From: Aeromonas sobria
GTDB taxonomy: Bacteria > Pseudomonadota > Gammaproteobacteria > Enterobacterales > Aeromonadaceae
DNA: 64,000 nucleotides
Assembly (NCBI RefSeq): GCF_000820145.1
Contig: NZ_CDBW01000002.1
Span: 78,363-142,362, forward strand
Direction: 5' to 3'
A model generated the notes under the pieces. It had not been told where the DNA came from. It made no database searches and saw only the letters and a list, made by a program, of their open reading frames with translations. The position numbers and the translations under genes are program-made. Of this stretch, positions 8,378 through 18,260 are shown in pieces. Position 1 is the stretch's first letter. Every line of letters starts with the position of its first letter.

Positions 8378-9274
8378 ATGCCGCAACAGATCCAGCGTCA
8401 GGGCGTCATCTACGCCATGTGCGCCTATACCCTTTGGGGCATAGCCCCCATCTATTTCAAGACCCTCTCTGCCGTCCCGGCCGCTGAGATCCTGACCCAC
8501 CGGATGATCTGGTCCTGCGCCTTGCTGATGGTGCTGACCCTGCTCGGTCGCCAGTGGCACAAGGTGCAGGCAGTGCTGCGCCAGCCAAAAGTGTTGCTGA
8601 CACTGGCGTTTACCTCGGTCACCGTCGGTGGCAACTGGCTGCTGTTTATCTGGGCCATCAACAACGGCCACATGCTGGATGCCAGCCTCGGCTACTACAT
8701 CAACCCGCTGTTCAACGTGCTGCTGGGGATGGTGTTTCTGAGCGAAAAGCTGCGCCGCCTGCAGTGGTGGGCGGTCGCACTGGCCTTTGCCGGGGTTGCG
8801 ATCCAGCTCATCGCCTTTGGTTCCCTGCCCTGGATTGCGCTGGTGCTGGCGTCGAGCTTCGCCATCTATGGTCTGGTGCGCAAAAAACTGGCCCTCGATG
8901 CCCTCACCGGTCTGCTGATCGAAACCATGATCATGCTGCCGCCAGCGGCCATCTATCTGTGGGGTTTCGCCGACAGTCCCACCAGCCATCTCACAGAAAA
9001 TGATTGGCACCTCAACCTGCTGCTGATCGCCGCTGGCGCCGTCACCACGGCCCCTCTGCTCTGCTTTACCGCTGCGGCAACCCGGCTCAAACTCTCCACC
9101 TTGGGCTTCTTTCAGTACATAGGCCCCAGTTTGATGTTCATTCTCGCGGTCACCCTCTACGGGGAAGAGTTGGCGATAGACAAGCAGCTCACCTTCGCCT
9201 GCATCTGGAGCGCGCTGGTACTGTTTAGCCTTGATGGCCTGCGTCGAGGCAGAGCTGTGCCAAAACAGGCATAA
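8378..9274 (+). CDS. rarD: RarD protein, EamA (DMT) transporter family
   Basis: A 298-residue inner-membrane protein with about ten hydrophobic segments and two EamA repeats. The opening GVIYAMCAYTLWGIAPIYFK and the internal GHMLDASLGYYINPLFNVLLG block are diagnostic of RarD, historically linked to chloramphenicol sensitivity; the true substrate is not established. The ATG at 8378 has AAAGGT upstream and gives the usual family length, so the longer in-frame opening from 8333 is rejected. Monocistronic: followed directly by a strong terminator. Confidence 0.9.
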   Translation: MPQQIQRQGVIYAMCAYTLWGIAPIYFKTLSAVPAAEILTHRMIWSCALLMVLTLLGRQWHKVQAVLRQPKVLLTLAFTSVTVGGNWLLFIWAINNGHMLDASLGYYINPLFNVLLGMVFLSEKLRRLQWWAVALAFAGVAIQLIAFGSLPWIALVLASSFAIYGLVRKKLALDALTGLLIETMIMLPPAAIYLWGFADSPTSHLTENDWHLNLLLIAAGAVTTAPLLCFTAAATRLKLSTLGFFQYIGPSLMFILAVTLYGEELAIDKQLTFACIWSALVLFSLDGLRRGRAVPKQA

Positions 9275-9290
9275 CGCCACCTACCCTCTG

Positions 9291-9319
9291 CCCCGGCTCA
9301 TCAGCCGGGGTTCTTTTTT
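9291..9319 (+). terminator. rho-independent terminator after rarD
   Basis: Stem CCCCGGCT / AGCCGGGG with a 4-base loop, followed by TTCTTTTTT. Confidence 0.9.
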
Positions 9320-9461
9320 GCACCACCCGCCCCCTACTGACAACTACCTCCCGCGCACCAGCGCCGACAGCCGGCTACCTGACGATCCAAAGGCCACATC
9401 CGAGTCATATCCTCCTCACAGAGAGCTATGCTATCCATGAACGGAGCCGAATGGAGGCAAC

Positions 9462-11081
9462 ATGCTCAAGCACATTCACGACAGATCCCTGCTTTTTGGC
9501 CAGGTTCTGGGGATCATGGTCATTATCACGCTGATCTCCATCAGCTTTTTCGGGCTTTACTCGGTCCGGAGCGCAGCCGACCAGATGGGACAGGGGAAGG
9601 ACGTGGTGGCCGATATTCTGCCGCCGCCCCTCTACCTCATCGAATCCCAATTGCAGGTCTACACCCTGCTCCATGCCAAACCGGAGGAGCGGGAGGCGTT
9701 GCTGCAAACCCTCACCCGGCTGCAGCAAGAGTTCGAGAGCCGCAACCGCTTCTGGCAAGATAGCAAACTGAACGAGCCCCTCAGGGAGCTGCTGTTGGGG
9801 GAGCAAAAAGTGCAGGGGGAGCTGTTCTGGCAACTGCTCAACGCCCAGTTTGTCCCCGCCATCAAGGCGGGGGATCTGACGCAGGCGGGAGCGATTGCCG
9901 CGCGCCTGCACACCCTCTATAACGCCCACCGGCTGGGAGTGGATGCCACCGTCATCAGCGGCAACCAGTATGCCGCCGAGCAGATGGCCCATCTCGCCAG
10001 CACCACCCAACTCTGTTACGGCCTGTTGCTGTGCGCCGCACTGCTGGGTGCCGGGCTCATCTTCTGGCTGGGACGGCCGACCCAACAGCGACTGCTGGCC
10101 GCCGGCAAAGCCACCGCCGCAATCGCCAAAGGGGAGCTGAACAGCCCCATGCCGGAGCCGGGTCTTGATGCCATCGGTGAACTGATCCGCCAGATCGGGG
10201 CAATGCGCGACCAGCTGGCCACTCTGGTGGCGTCGCTGCAGCGCAGCGCCAGCACGCTGGATGATCGCGCCACCAACCTGACAGCCATGGCACAGCGCCA
10301 CGCAGATGACAGTGAGGCACAGGTTGGGGCGGCCCAACATATCGAGCAGGCCATCGAACAGCTCACCCACGCCATCGAGCAGGCAGGTAGCCAACTGCAT
10401 CAAGTGGGGGAGCAGACCCTCCAGTCCGCCACCCGCGCACAAGAAGCCACGCACGCTATTCACACCGTTGAACAGGTGATCGAGGAACAAGCGGCGGGGG
10501 TGAAACGGGTATCTCGCACCATTTCGGATCTGACCGGGCTCTCGCAGCAAATTGCCGGGCTGGCTGGCGCTATCCACGGCATTGCGGAACAGACCAATCT
10601 ACTGGCGCTCAATGCCGCCATCGAAGCGGCGCGGGCTGGCGAACAAGGGCGTGGTTTTGCCGTGGTTGCCGATGAGGTGCGCTCGCTGGCGACCCGCACC
10701 GGCAGCGCCACCACCGAGATCAACACCATCATCGGCAAGATCCAGGATGTCAGCCTGCGCGCCGCCAGCGAGATGGATGCCGAGCTGGCTCGGGTCGAAC
10801 AGGCGGTCACCCACGCGATGACGGCGCGCCAGAGCGTCGCCCGGATCGGACAGAGCTGCGAGGCGATCAACCAGCGCATTGCCCAGGTCGATCAGCTGAT
10901 GAGCGATGAGACCCGTCTCATTCAGGGGATTAATCATCAGGTCAGCGAGATGTCCCGGCTGGCGGCCGAGGTCAACCAGAGTGCCAGTCACGCCGCCGAA
11001 GAGGCGACCATGGTCGCCCAGCACGCCCGTATCCTGACCAAGCAGACTCGCCACTTCCATCTCGACACCACCCACCATTGA
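9462..11081 (+). CDS. methyl-accepting chemotaxis protein
   Basis: A 539-residue transmembrane chemoreceptor. A membrane helix at about 11-33, a periplasmic helical sensor region of about 150 residues, and a second membrane helix at about 184-204 are followed by a linker and a long coiled-coil signalling domain. The conserved hairpin tip is at 376-413 ([20 protein letters not shown] onward to EVRSLA), which contacts CheA and CheW. There is no C-terminal NWETF-type pentapeptide for CheR binding. The sensor region has no recognisable ligand family to me; it is predicted all-helical. The next gene, a YeeE/YedE transporter, follows after 122 bases on the same strand. Confidence 0.92.
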   Translation: MLKHIHDRSLLFGQVLGIMVIITLISISFFGLYSVRSAADQMGQGKDVVADILPPPLYLIESQLQVYTLLHAKPEEREALLQTLTRLQQEFESRNRFWQDSKLNEPLRELLLGEQKVQGELFWQLLNAQFVPAIKAGDLTQAGAIAARLHTLYNAHRLGVDATVISGNQYAAEQMAHLASTTQLCYGLLLCAALLGAGLIFWLGRPTQQRLLAAGKATAAIAKGELNSPMPEPGLDAIGELIRQIGAMRDQLATLVASLQRSASTLDDRATNLTAMAQRHADDSEAQVGAAQHIEQAIEQLTHAIEQAGSQLHQVGEQTLQSATRAQEATHAIHTVEQVIEEQAAGVKRVSRTISDLTGLSQQIAGLAGAIHGIAEQTNLLALNAAIEAARAGEQGRGFAVVADEVRSLATRTGSATTEINTIIGKIQDVSLRAASEMDAELARVEQAVTHAMTARQSVARIGQSCEAINQRIAQVDQLMSDETRLIQGINHQVSEMSRLAAEVNQSASHAAEEATMVAQHARILTKQTRHFHLDTTHH

Positions 11082-11203
11082 TCCCCGGCGCTGACGGGAG
11101 TCAGCGCCCCATTTTCCTCTGCGTTGGCAAAATGGGTAGCATTGGACTCCATGAGGGAATAGGATCCGCCCCTCTAAAAAACCAACTACAAGGATCAACT
11201 GAC

Positions 11204-12313
11204 ATGAATCGAAAATGGTCGCTCCCCATCGTGGCACTCGCGGGGGGAGCGTTACTCTGGCTTGGCAACACCTTTGGTATGAAATGGGCTCTGATGGCCC
11301 TGATCGGATTCGGCTTCGGCTTCACCCTCTCCTTCAGCCGCTTCGGCATCGTCTTCGGTTGGCGCGAAATGCTGACCAAGCGCAACAGTTACTATGTGCG
11401 GGTTCACCTGCTCACCATCGCCATCGAAATTCTGCTGTTCACCTGTTTCCTCTCCTTTAGTCACGCCCTGTTTGGCGATGCCATGGTGGGCAACGTGATG
11501 GCTATCGGCATTCCTTTCATCGTCGGAGCCTTCCTGTTCGGCATCGGCATGCAGCTGGCAGGCGTCTGCGCCACCGGTACTCTCTACTGCTGTGGCGAGG
11601 GGCAACCCCGCTTCTGGCTGGTGCTGATCTGCTACGGCATCGGCACCCTCATCAGCAACCAGTTCCGGCCTGAACTGACCGCCACCTTCTCCAGTCATGT
11701 GGTATTGGCCAAAGACCTGACCGGCAATATCTGGAGCGGCATGCTGCTCAACCTGGCGCTGGTCGCCGTGCTGTTCATGCTGTTTCGCAACAGCGAACTC
11801 AAGCGCACCGGCGAGCTCAAGCCTCTCTTCAGCGGTGGCAATCTGTTCTGGCGCGATGGCCGCTTCACCGTGCTGACCGGCGGCATCATCATCGCCCTGC
11901 TCAACTCGGCAGTGGTCGCCCTGCACGGCTCGGCCTGGACCATCACCGGCGCCGTCTATGACATGGCGCTGCGCGGCGCCTCCCTGTTTGGCCTGTTCGA
12001 GGGGAACCCGAAACTGGCCCAGCCGCTCTTTATCAACCCCATGGTCGGCATGTTCTGGCTCGGCATTCTGGGGGCCATGCTGGCGCGCTGCCTGAGCGGT
12101 GGCGGCAACTTCGCCCCGATGCGGCTCGGCAACAGTCTGGCATCCATCATTGGCGGCCTGCTGATGGGGATGGGGGCCATGTACGCCGCCTGCAACCTCG
12201 GCGGCTTCTTTGATGGCACAGCGTCTGGCAGCCTGCACGGCTGGGTCTGGATGTTGATGGCACTGGCAGGCAGCCTGATCGGCATTCGCCTGCGCCCGCT
12301 GTTCGGGCTGTGA
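11204..12313 (+). CDS. YeeE/YedE-family sulfur-compound transporter
   Basis: A 369-residue polytopic membrane protein of the YeeE/YedE family, members of which import thiosulfate or related sulfur (in some cases selenium) compounds. The conserved cysteine motif GVCATGTLYCCGEG (about residues 120-133) corresponds to the GxCxxGTLY core found in the thiosulfate transporter TsuA; a second family motif with Cys is present near the C-terminus (YAACNLGG). The start MNRKWSLP follows AAGGA at ten bases. A terminator shared with the opposing ompA-like gene follows. Substrate is not determined. Confidence 0.82.
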   Translation: MNRKWSLPIVALAGGALLWLGNTFGMKWALMALIGFGFGFTLSFSRFGIVFGWREMLTKRNSYYVRVHLLTIAIEILLFTCFLSFSHALFGDAMVGNVMAIGIPFIVGAFLFGIGMQLAGVCATGTLYCCGEGQPRFWLVLICYGIGTLISNQFRPELTATFSSHVVLAKDLTGNIWSGMLLNLALVAVLFMLFRNSELKRTGELKPLFSGGNLFWRDGRFTVLTGGIIIALLNSAVVALHGSAWTITGAVYDMALRGASLFGLFEGNPKLAQPLFINPMVGMFWLGILGAMLARCLSGGGNFAPMRLGNSLASIIGGLLMGMGAMYAACNLGGFFDGTASGSLHGWVWMLMALAGSLIGIRLRPLFGL

Positions 12314-12339
12314 CACGCGACATCGCCAGCACATCATAG

Positions 12340-12367
12340 AAAACGGGAGGCCTGGCCTCCCGTTTTT
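12340..12367. terminator. bidirectional terminator
   Basis: Stem AAACGGGAGGCC / GGCCTCCCGTTT with run of T on the plus side and A-rich (T on the minus strand) on the other, between the convergent YeeE/YedE and OmpA-type genes. Confidence 0.85.
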
Positions 12368-12391
12368 CGTTCATCGATCCCGTCGCTCGGC

Positions 12392-13486
12392 TTATTGGAG
12401 TGGCTGGGAGACCCCTTCCAGATTGATCTCCACCCGACGATCTGGTGCCAGACAGGCGATCAGCTCCTGCTTGGATCGGCTGGCGCAGTTGCTACCAGTG
12501 ACCGGATTGGCCTTGCCACGACCCTCGACCCGCACCTTGTCGGCATACAAGCCTTTGGAGACCAGATAGCTGGCCACGCTCTGGGCCCGTTTTTCGGAGA
12601 GGGCCAGGTTGTAGTTGTCGGAGCCGATGCGGTCGGTATAACCGATGACAGTCGCGACGCCATCCTTCGGATTGGCCGCCACAATCTGGCTGAACAGGGC
12701 GTCGAGCGCCTGATTGGCCGAAGGCTTCAGGGTCGCCTTGTTGAACTCGAACAGCACATCGGAGCTCAGACTGAAGGTCTTGGGCTCAACCACCGCTACC
12801 GGAGCTGGTTCAACTGCTGGTGCCGGCGCAGGTGCGGCAACCTCGCCACCTTGCTGGCCGAAGCGATAGAGCATCCCGAACGAAATCAGACCGTTATCCA
12901 GCTCGATACCGGAGCGATCGAGAGACGCATCGCCGAGCGGCGTGGTGTACTGGTACTCCAGACGGGCGGCCCAGTCACGATCGATGGCGTATTCGGCACC
13001 CAGTGCACCAACAAATGCGGCGCCGTGCTTTTTGCCAGTCTCGCTGCTATTGGCGAAGCTGATCTCGCTATCCGTCCAGGCATAGGCGCCGCCCAGTCGG
13101 CCATAGAGATCCAGCACGCTCGTTGCCGGGAAGCTGATCTTCATGGTGGCCTGAATCATCTGGCTCTTGGCTTCGGTATTGAGAGTATTGGTGCCAGTGC
13201 CCGAAGTGGTGTCGTATTTGCCAAGCCAGTCATAACCCAGCTCGAAACCCAGGTTGGGGTTGAGCTGGTAACCGGCGAACAGGCCCAGACCCAGATCATC
13301 CGTGTTCTCGCTGGTATTACCCAACGTCTGGGCAATCGACTCGGCATACTGGTTGTGGTCAACGCCATAGTAATTGGACCAACCGGCCTTGCCACCGACA
13401 TACCAGGTGTTGTCCTGCGCGGCAGCCTGCACGGCTCCGGCCGCCAGCAAACCACTGACCAATACGGCAAGCATGGATTTATTCAT
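12392..13486 (-). CDS. OmpA-family outer membrane protein
   Basis: A 364-residue outer-membrane protein. Residues 1-22 form a signal peptide (MNKSMLAVLVSGLLAAGAVQA). An eight-stranded OmpA-type beta-barrel fills about 25-210, ending in SFGMLYRFG. A Pro/Ala-rich hinge (about 215-235) leads to a periplasmic peptidoglycan-binding OmpA C-terminal domain with the signature GYTDRIGSDNYNLALSEKRA and NPVTGSNC. Two Cys near the C-terminus can form the disulfide seen in OmpA. The start has GAGG upstream; extension to 13531 is not needed. It stabilises the envelope by linking outer membrane to murein. Confidence 0.92.
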   Translation of the reverse strand: MNKSMLAVLVSGLLAAGAVQAAAQDNTWYVGGKAGWSNYYGVDHNQYAESIAQTLGNTSENTDDLGLGLFAGYQLNPNLGFELGYDWLGKYDTTSGTGTNTLNTEAKSQMIQATMKISFPATSVLDLYGRLGGAYAWTDSEISFANSSETGKKHGAAFVGALGAEYAIDRDWAARLEYQYTTPLGDASLDRSGIELDNGLISFGMLYRFGQQGGEVAAPAPAPAVEPAPVAVVEPKTFSLSSDVLFEFNKATLKPSANQALDALFSQIVAANPKDGVATVIGYTDRIGSDNYNLALSEKRAQSVASYLVSKGLYADKVRVEGRGKANPVTGSNCASRSKQELIACLAPDRRVEINLEGVSQPLQ

Positions 13487-13610
13487 ATTTTCGCCTCTGC
13501 AATAAGTCGTTATGGGCGCCTGAGTGCGCACTCTCCCTGTGTGAAGCCGTCAGGCAGCTTCCCGCATTCCAGAGTATCCCATCCGAACGCAGCCTCAAAT
13601 GACCAGCAGC

Positions 13611-14177
13611 TCAGGAGTGTGAAGCGGCCAGCATTATCGCGCCATCGTCGGCCAAAATGCTCTTTGCCAGCGTTCTGGCCTGCTCCAGAGCCAGCGGCTG
13701 CTGATAGCTGTGAGCCATCACAATCGCCCCCTCCAGCAGCAAGCAAAGCGCGGTCGCCTGAACCAGAGAGCATTCGAGCTGGTTCATCACCCAGCTCAGC
13801 AACGCCTGCTTGTGCGCCATCACCAGCTTGCGCACCGGATGGCGCGGCTCGGCAAACTCGGCGCAGGCGTTGATGAAGTTGCAGCCATAGAAATCAGTGC
13901 GGCCAAACCACTCTGCGAACCCATCGAACAGCCCCTGCAGGCGAGCCTCGCGTCCGGTCACGCCGGCCAGCCGCTGGTCAAGCAGGGCGAAGAACTCCCG
14001 GTCACGCGCGAGCAGCACCGCCTCAATCAAGGCGTCCTTGGTCGGGAAGTGGCGATAGAGGGTGCGCTTGGTACTGCCCGCCTCGGCCCAGATGCGATCT
14101 ATGCCGGTGGCATGGAAGCCATGACGGTTGAACAGACGGTAGGCCGTCGCCACCAGTTGTTGACGCTTCTCGCTCAT
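13611..14177 (-). CDS. TetR/AcrR-family transcriptional regulator
   Basis: A 188-residue TetR-family repressor. The N-terminal helix-turn-helix (about 3-50) has the pattern AYRLFNRHGFHATGIDRIWAEAGSTKRTLYRHFPTKDALIEAV. The C-terminal ligand domain contains the motif FYGCNFINACAEF typical of the YxaF/LmrA branch. Of two adjacent ATGs, the second has better spacing to AGAGG. It is divergent from the HPP-family gene with only 73 bases between starts, so it probably controls that gene and itself. The ligand is unknown. Confidence 0.85.
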   Translation of the reverse strand: MSEKRQQLVATAYRLFNRHGFHATGIDRIWAEAGSTKRTLYRHFPTKDALIEAVLLARDREFFALLDQRLAGVTGREARLQGLFDGFAEWFGRTDFYGCNFINACAEFAEPRHPVRKLVMAHKQALLSWVMNQLECSLVQATALCLLLEGAIVMAHSYQQPLALEQARTLAKSILADDGAIMLAASHS

Positions 14178-14250
14178 CATTTGCCTCTTGAAGTACACCG
14201 ATCTGTCTACCTAATGTGCCTAATCAGTGCTGGCAAACCAAGAGGAAAAC

Positions 14251-14706
14251 ATGATGACGAAATGGTATGGCCCATTATGGGCAGGCGTGGGCGCTGCACT
14301 CACCATCGGCATATTGGAATGGCTCAATCTGAGCTGGCAGGTGGCGCTGATAATGGCACCTTTCGGAGCCAGCTGCGTGTTACTGTTTTCCCTGCCCGAT
14401 AGTCCGCTGGCGCGTCCCAAAAACGTGCTGGGTGGTCACCTACTGACGGCCAGCATCGGGCTGCTCATCGGCTTGCTTCCCCTCCCCGCTGAAGTGCAGA
14501 TGGCCCTGGCAACCGGGCTGGCCATCGCCCTGATGCAGGGACTGAATGTCATCCACCCTCCGGCAGGCGCCAATCCCTTGCTGATCCTGATGACAGGACA
14601 AGAGCAGGCGTTCCTGTGGCAGACGGTACTGCCCGGTACTCTGCTGCTGATGGCGCTGGCCTACGGATTTCAATGGCTCAGACGAAGGTGGCTAGCAACA
14701 GCCTGA
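14251..14706 (+). CDS. HPP-family membrane protein
   Basis: A 151-residue inner-membrane protein with four hydrophobic helices and the family signature HPPAGANPLL (about 100-109). HPP proteins in cyanobacteria and plants are linked to nitrite transport; the bacterial role is poorly defined. The ATG follows AGAGGA. It is divergent from the TetR regulator and ends immediately before the terminator of the ilv operon that is transcribed toward it. Confidence 0.8.
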   Translation: MMTKWYGPLWAGVGAALTIGILEWLNLSWQVALIMAPFGASCVLLFSLPDSPLARPKNVLGGHLLTASIGLLIGLLPLPAEVQMALATGLAIALMQGLNVIHPPAGANPLLILMTGQEQAFLWQTVLPGTLLLMALAYGFQWLRRRWLATA

Positions 14707-14735
14707 AAAACAGAGGGAGGCCAACGCCTCCCTCT
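14706..14735 (-). terminator. terminator of the ilv operon
   Basis: Stem AGAGGGAGGC / GCCTCCCTCT with CAAC/GTTG loop; in the minus orientation it is followed by GTTTTTC, 16 bases after the ilvA stop. Confidence 0.8.
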
Positions 14736-14750
14736 CTCTTCATCGCGCCA

Positions 14751-16271
14751 TCAACTGGCCAGAAACAGCCGGTAGGCGGGGTCGTCACTCACCTCTTTCC
14801 AACGGTAGCCAATCTCCCGCAGGTAGTCGTGGAAGGCGACAACGTCCTCGTCCGGCAGCTCGAAGGCACAGAGCACCCGGCCGTAGTCGGCGCCATGGTT
14901 GCGGTAGTGGAACAGACTGATGTTCCAGCGACAGCCGAGGGTCTCGAGAAAGCGCATCAGGGCACCCGGCTGCTCCGGAAACTTGAAGCTGTAGAGACGC
15001 TCGCCCAAAGGCCGGGCCGGGCGGCCGCCAATCATGTAGCGCACGTGGTTCTTGGCCAGCTCGCTCTCGGTCATATTGACCACCGGATAGCCGTTACCGC
15101 CGAGCTGATCGATGATCTGGCCGAGCTCCTCGTCACCGCCGGTGAGGCGCACCGAAACGAACAGCGAGGCCTGCACCGCATCGGCGTAGCGGTAGTTGAA
15201 CTCGGTCACCATGCGCGGGCCGAGCTGACGGCAGAAGTCGAGGAAGGCCCCTTTGCGCTCGGGAATGGTCACCGCCAGCATGCCTTCGCGCTTCTCGCCA
15301 ATCTCGCAGCGCTCCGACACATAACGCAGGCTGTGGAAGTTGACGTTGGCACCCGACAGAATGGCCGCCATCCGCCCGCCCTTCACCTGCGCCCGCTCGC
15401 TGTAGGCCTTGAGGCCGGCCAGCGACAGCGCTCCCGACGGCTCGGCGATGGCGCGGCAGTCGTCGAAGATATCTTTCAGCGCGGCGCAGATCTGATCGTT
15501 GGAGACGGTCACCACCTCGTCCAGATACTGGTTGCACAGGCGGAAGGTCTCCTCGCCGATGCGCCTGACCGCCACCCCGTCGGCAAACAGCGAGACCCGC
15601 TCCAGATTGACCGGCTCGCCCGCCGCCATGGCAGCCTTGAGACAGGCAGACCCCTCCGCCTCCACCCCGATCACCTTCACATCCGGCAGCAGCTGCTTGA
15701 TGTAGACCGCCACCCCGGCGGCCAGACCGCCGCCACCTACCGGCACGAAGACATGGGTGAGGTGGATGTCCTGATCCAGCAGCTCCTTGCCGATGGTGCC
15801 CTGCCCAGCGATCACCTCGACGTCATCAAACGGCGGGATCAGGGTGTAACCCTCCAGCTCGGCAAGGCGGCGGCTCTCGGCATAGGCCTCGTCGAAGCTG
15901 TTGCCAAACAGCATGACGTTACCGCCCTGACGGCGCACCGCGTCGATCTTGATGTCCGGCGTGGTCTTGGGCATCACAATGATCGCCTTGATACCGAGCT
16001 TGGCGGCAGACAGGGCGACCCCTTGCGCGTGGTTACCCGCAGAGGCGGCGATGACGCCGTGATCCTTCTGCTCCTGGGTCAGGGTGGCGATCTTGTGATA
16101 GGCACCGCGCAGCTTGAAGGAGTGGACCGGTTGCAGATCCTCCCGCTTCAAACTGACATGGTTGCCGAGCCGCTCGGACAATTTTTTAAGGGTCTGCAAT
16201 GGTGTCACCCGCGCCGCCTCATAGACGGGGGAGAGCAACACCTTGCGCAGATAATCAGCCGCAGAGACCAT
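14751..16271 (-). CDS. ilvA: threonine ammonia-lyase, biosynthetic
   Basis: A 506-residue threonine dehydratase (E. coli IlvA is 514) that makes 2-oxobutyrate, first step to isoleucine. The PLP lysine is Lys53 in HSFKLRGAY; the glycine-rich phosphate loop GGGGLAAG is in the middle. Two C-terminal ACT-like regulatory domains (about 330-506), the site of isoleucine feedback inhibition, mark it as the biosynthetic form. It is the last gene of the operon, three bases after the ilvD stop, consistent with coupled translation. Confidence 0.96.
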   Translation of the reverse strand: MVSAADYLRKVLLSPVYEAARVTPLQTLKKLSERLGNHVSLKREDLQPVHSFKLRGAYHKIATLTQEQKDHGVIAASAGNHAQGVALSAAKLGIKAIIVMPKTTPDIKIDAVRRQGGNVMLFGNSFDEAYAESRRLAELEGYTLIPPFDDVEVIAGQGTIGKELLDQDIHLTHVFVPVGGGGLAAGVAVYIKQLLPDVKVIGVEAEGSACLKAAMAAGEPVNLERVSLFADGVAVRRIGEETFRLCNQYLDEVVTVSNDQICAALKDIFDDCRAIAEPSGALSLAGLKAYSERAQVKGGRMAAILSGANVNFHSLRYVSERCEIGEKREGMLAVTIPERKGAFLDFCRQLGPRMVTEFNYRYADAVQASLFVSVRLTGGDEELGQIIDQLGGNGYPVVNMTESELAKNHVRYMIGGRPARPLGERLYSFKFPEQPGALMRFLETLGCRWNISLFHYRNHGADYGRVLCAFELPDEDVVAFHDYLREIGYRWKEVSDDPAYRLFLAS

Positions 16272-16274
16272 GGT

Positions 16275-18116
16275 TTACTCCTCCAACTTGCTGCGGTCAC
16301 GCACAGCGCCCTTGTCAGCGCTGGTGGCGAGCATGGCGTAAGCGCGCAGGGCAAAGGAGACCTGACGCTGACGATCGAGCGGCTTCCAGCCACGGGCTTC
16401 CACGGCAACACGGCGGGCAGCCAGCACGCTGTCAGCCACCTCCAGCACCATGCTGCGGGCCGGGATGTTGATGTTGATGATGTCGCCATCCTCCACCAGA
16501 CCTATGGTGCCGCCGGAGGCAGCCTCCGGCGAGACGTGGCCGATGGAGAGACCCGAGGTACCACCGGAGAAGCGGCCATCGGTGATCAAGGCGCACTGCT
16601 TGCCCAATCCCATAGATTTCAGATAGGTAGTGGGGTAGAGCATCTCCTGCATACCTGGGCCCCCTTTCGGCCCTTCGTAGCGGATCACCACCACTTCACC
16701 GGCCTTGACGGTGCCGTCCAGAATGCCAGCGACCGCGGTGTCCTGACTCTCGAACACTCGGGCCGGGCCGCGGAAGGTGAGGTTCTCGTCATCCACCCCG
16801 GCGGTCTTGACGATGGCACCATCAAGCGCCAGATTGCCGGAAAGTACCGCAAGGCCCCCTTCCAGGCTGTAAGCGTGCTCCAGCGAGCGGATGCAGCCCT
16901 CGGCGCGGTCCAGATCCAGCTCCGGCCAGCGGCAATCCTGACTGAAGGCCTTGGTGGTGCGAATACCGGCTGGCCCGGCGCGGTAGAAGTCCACTACCTC
17001 CTGACTCGGCTGGCGGCTGACATCATATTCATTGAGCTGTTCGACGAGGGAGCAACCCAGCACGGTACGGGTATCGCCATGCACCAGACCCGCTTTTTCC
17101 AGCTGACCCAGAATCGCTACCACGCCGCCGGCGCGGTGCACATCTTCCATATGGTACTTCTGGGTGGAGGGCGCCACCTTGCAGAGCTGTGGCACCTTGC
17201 GGGACATGCGGTCGATATCGGCCATGGTGAAGTCGACCCCGGCCTCCTGCGCCGCCGCCAGCAGGTGCAGCACGGTATTGGTGGAGCCGCCCATGGCTAT
17301 GTCGAGCGCCATGGCGTTCTCGAACGCCGCCTTGGTGGCGATATTGCGCGGCAGGGCGGTCTCGTCATCCTGCTCATACCAGCGCTTGGCCAGCGTCACG
17401 ATGCGCTGACCCGCCAGCTTGAACAGCTGCTCGCGGTCGCTGTGGGTCGCCAGCATGGAGCCGTTGCCTGGCTGGGAGAGACCGAGCGCCTCGGTCAGAC
17501 AGTTCATGGAGTTGGCGGTAAACATGCCGGAGCAGGAGCCGCAGGTGGGGCAGGCGCTGCGCTCGATCTGATCGCTCTGGGCATCGGAGACCTTGGGGTC
17601 GGCGCCCTGGATCATGGCATCCACCAGATCTAGCTTGATGATCTGATCCGACAGCTTGGTCTTGCCCGCTTCCATCGGGCCGCCGGAGACGAAAATGACC
17701 GGGATGTTGATGCGCAGGGCCGCCATCAGCATCCCCGGGGTGATCTTGTCGCAGTTGGAGATGCAGACCATGGCGTCGGCGCAGTGGGCGTTGACCATGT
17801 ACTCCACCGAGTCGGCGATCAGCTCCCGCGATGGCAGGGAATAAAGCATGCCGCCGTGGCCCATGGCGATACCGTCATCCACGGCGATGGTGTTGAACTC
17901 CTTGGCAACGCCGCCCGCGGCTTCGATCTCCCGCGCCACCAGCTGGCCCAGATCCTTGAGGTGGACGTGACCCGGCACGAACTGGGTGAAGGAGTTGACC
18001 ACGGCGATAATGGGTTTGCCGAAATCCTGATCGGTCATTCCGGTGGCACGCCACAGGGCGCGGGCCCCGGCCATGTTACGTCCGTGGGTGGTGGTGGCGG
18101 ATCTCAACTTCGGCAT
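16275..18116 (-). CDS. ilvD: dihydroxy-acid dehydratase
   Basis: A 613-residue Fe-S dehydratase of the IlvD/Edd family (616 in E. coli), making the 2-keto acid precursors of valine and isoleucine. Cluster cysteines appear in [10 protein letters not shown] and [19 protein letters not shown]. The start [20 protein letters not shown] is the family N-terminus, so the upstream in-frame opening to 18155 is not used. The 144-base spacer to ilvE is the longest gap of the operon and holds a small stem-loop. Confidence 0.97.
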   Translation of the reverse strand: MPKLRSATTTHGRNMAGARALWRATGMTDQDFGKPIIAVVNSFTQFVPGHVHLKDLGQLVAREIEAAGGVAKEFNTIAVDDGIAMGHGGMLYSLPSRELIADSVEYMVNAHCADAMVCISNCDKITPGMLMAALRINIPVIFVSGGPMEAGKTKLSDQIIKLDLVDAMIQGADPKVSDAQSDQIERSACPTCGSCSGMFTANSMNCLTEALGLSQPGNGSMLATHSDREQLFKLAGQRIVTLAKRWYEQDDETALPRNIATKAAFENAMALDIAMGGSTNTVLHLLAAAQEAGVDFTMADIDRMSRKVPQLCKVAPSTQKYHMEDVHRAGGVVAILGQLEKAGLVHGDTRTVLGCSLVEQLNEYDVSRQPSQEVVDFYRAGPAGIRTTKAFSQDCRWPELDLDRAEGCIRSLEHAYSLEGGLAVLSGNLALDGAIVKTAGVDDENLTFRGPARVFESQDTAVAGILDGTVKAGEVVVIRYEGPKGGPGMQEMLYPTTYLKSMGLGKQCALITDGRFSGGTSGLSIGHVSPEAASGGTIGLVEDGDIININIPARSMVLEVADSVLAARRVAVEARGWKPLDRQRQVSFALRAYAMLATSADKGAVRDRSKLEE

Positions 18117-18234
18117 TGTCTCTACTCCCTGATTGCCCATGTGGGCTCGCTGCATTATTCGATGATGATAAAAGTGGATCGGAATCTATCCTGGTGAAGG
18201 CTCTACTGGGCAGCCCTCACCGGAAGCGACTCGA

Positions 18235-18251
18235 GGAGGCATGGCGCCTCC
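18235..18251 (-). other. stem-loop in the ilvE-ilvD spacer
   Basis: A 6-bp GC stem GGAGGC / GCCTCC with a 5-base loop immediately after the ilvE stop. No U-tract follows, so it is more likely a processing or stability element than a terminator. Confidence 0.35.
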
Positions 18252-18260
18252 CCTCTCTCA

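Noticed and set aside
14616..17633. 1005-codon plus-strand open frame over ilvA and ilvD
   Set aside because: Shadow of two confirmed biosynthetic genes on the other strand; no family features.
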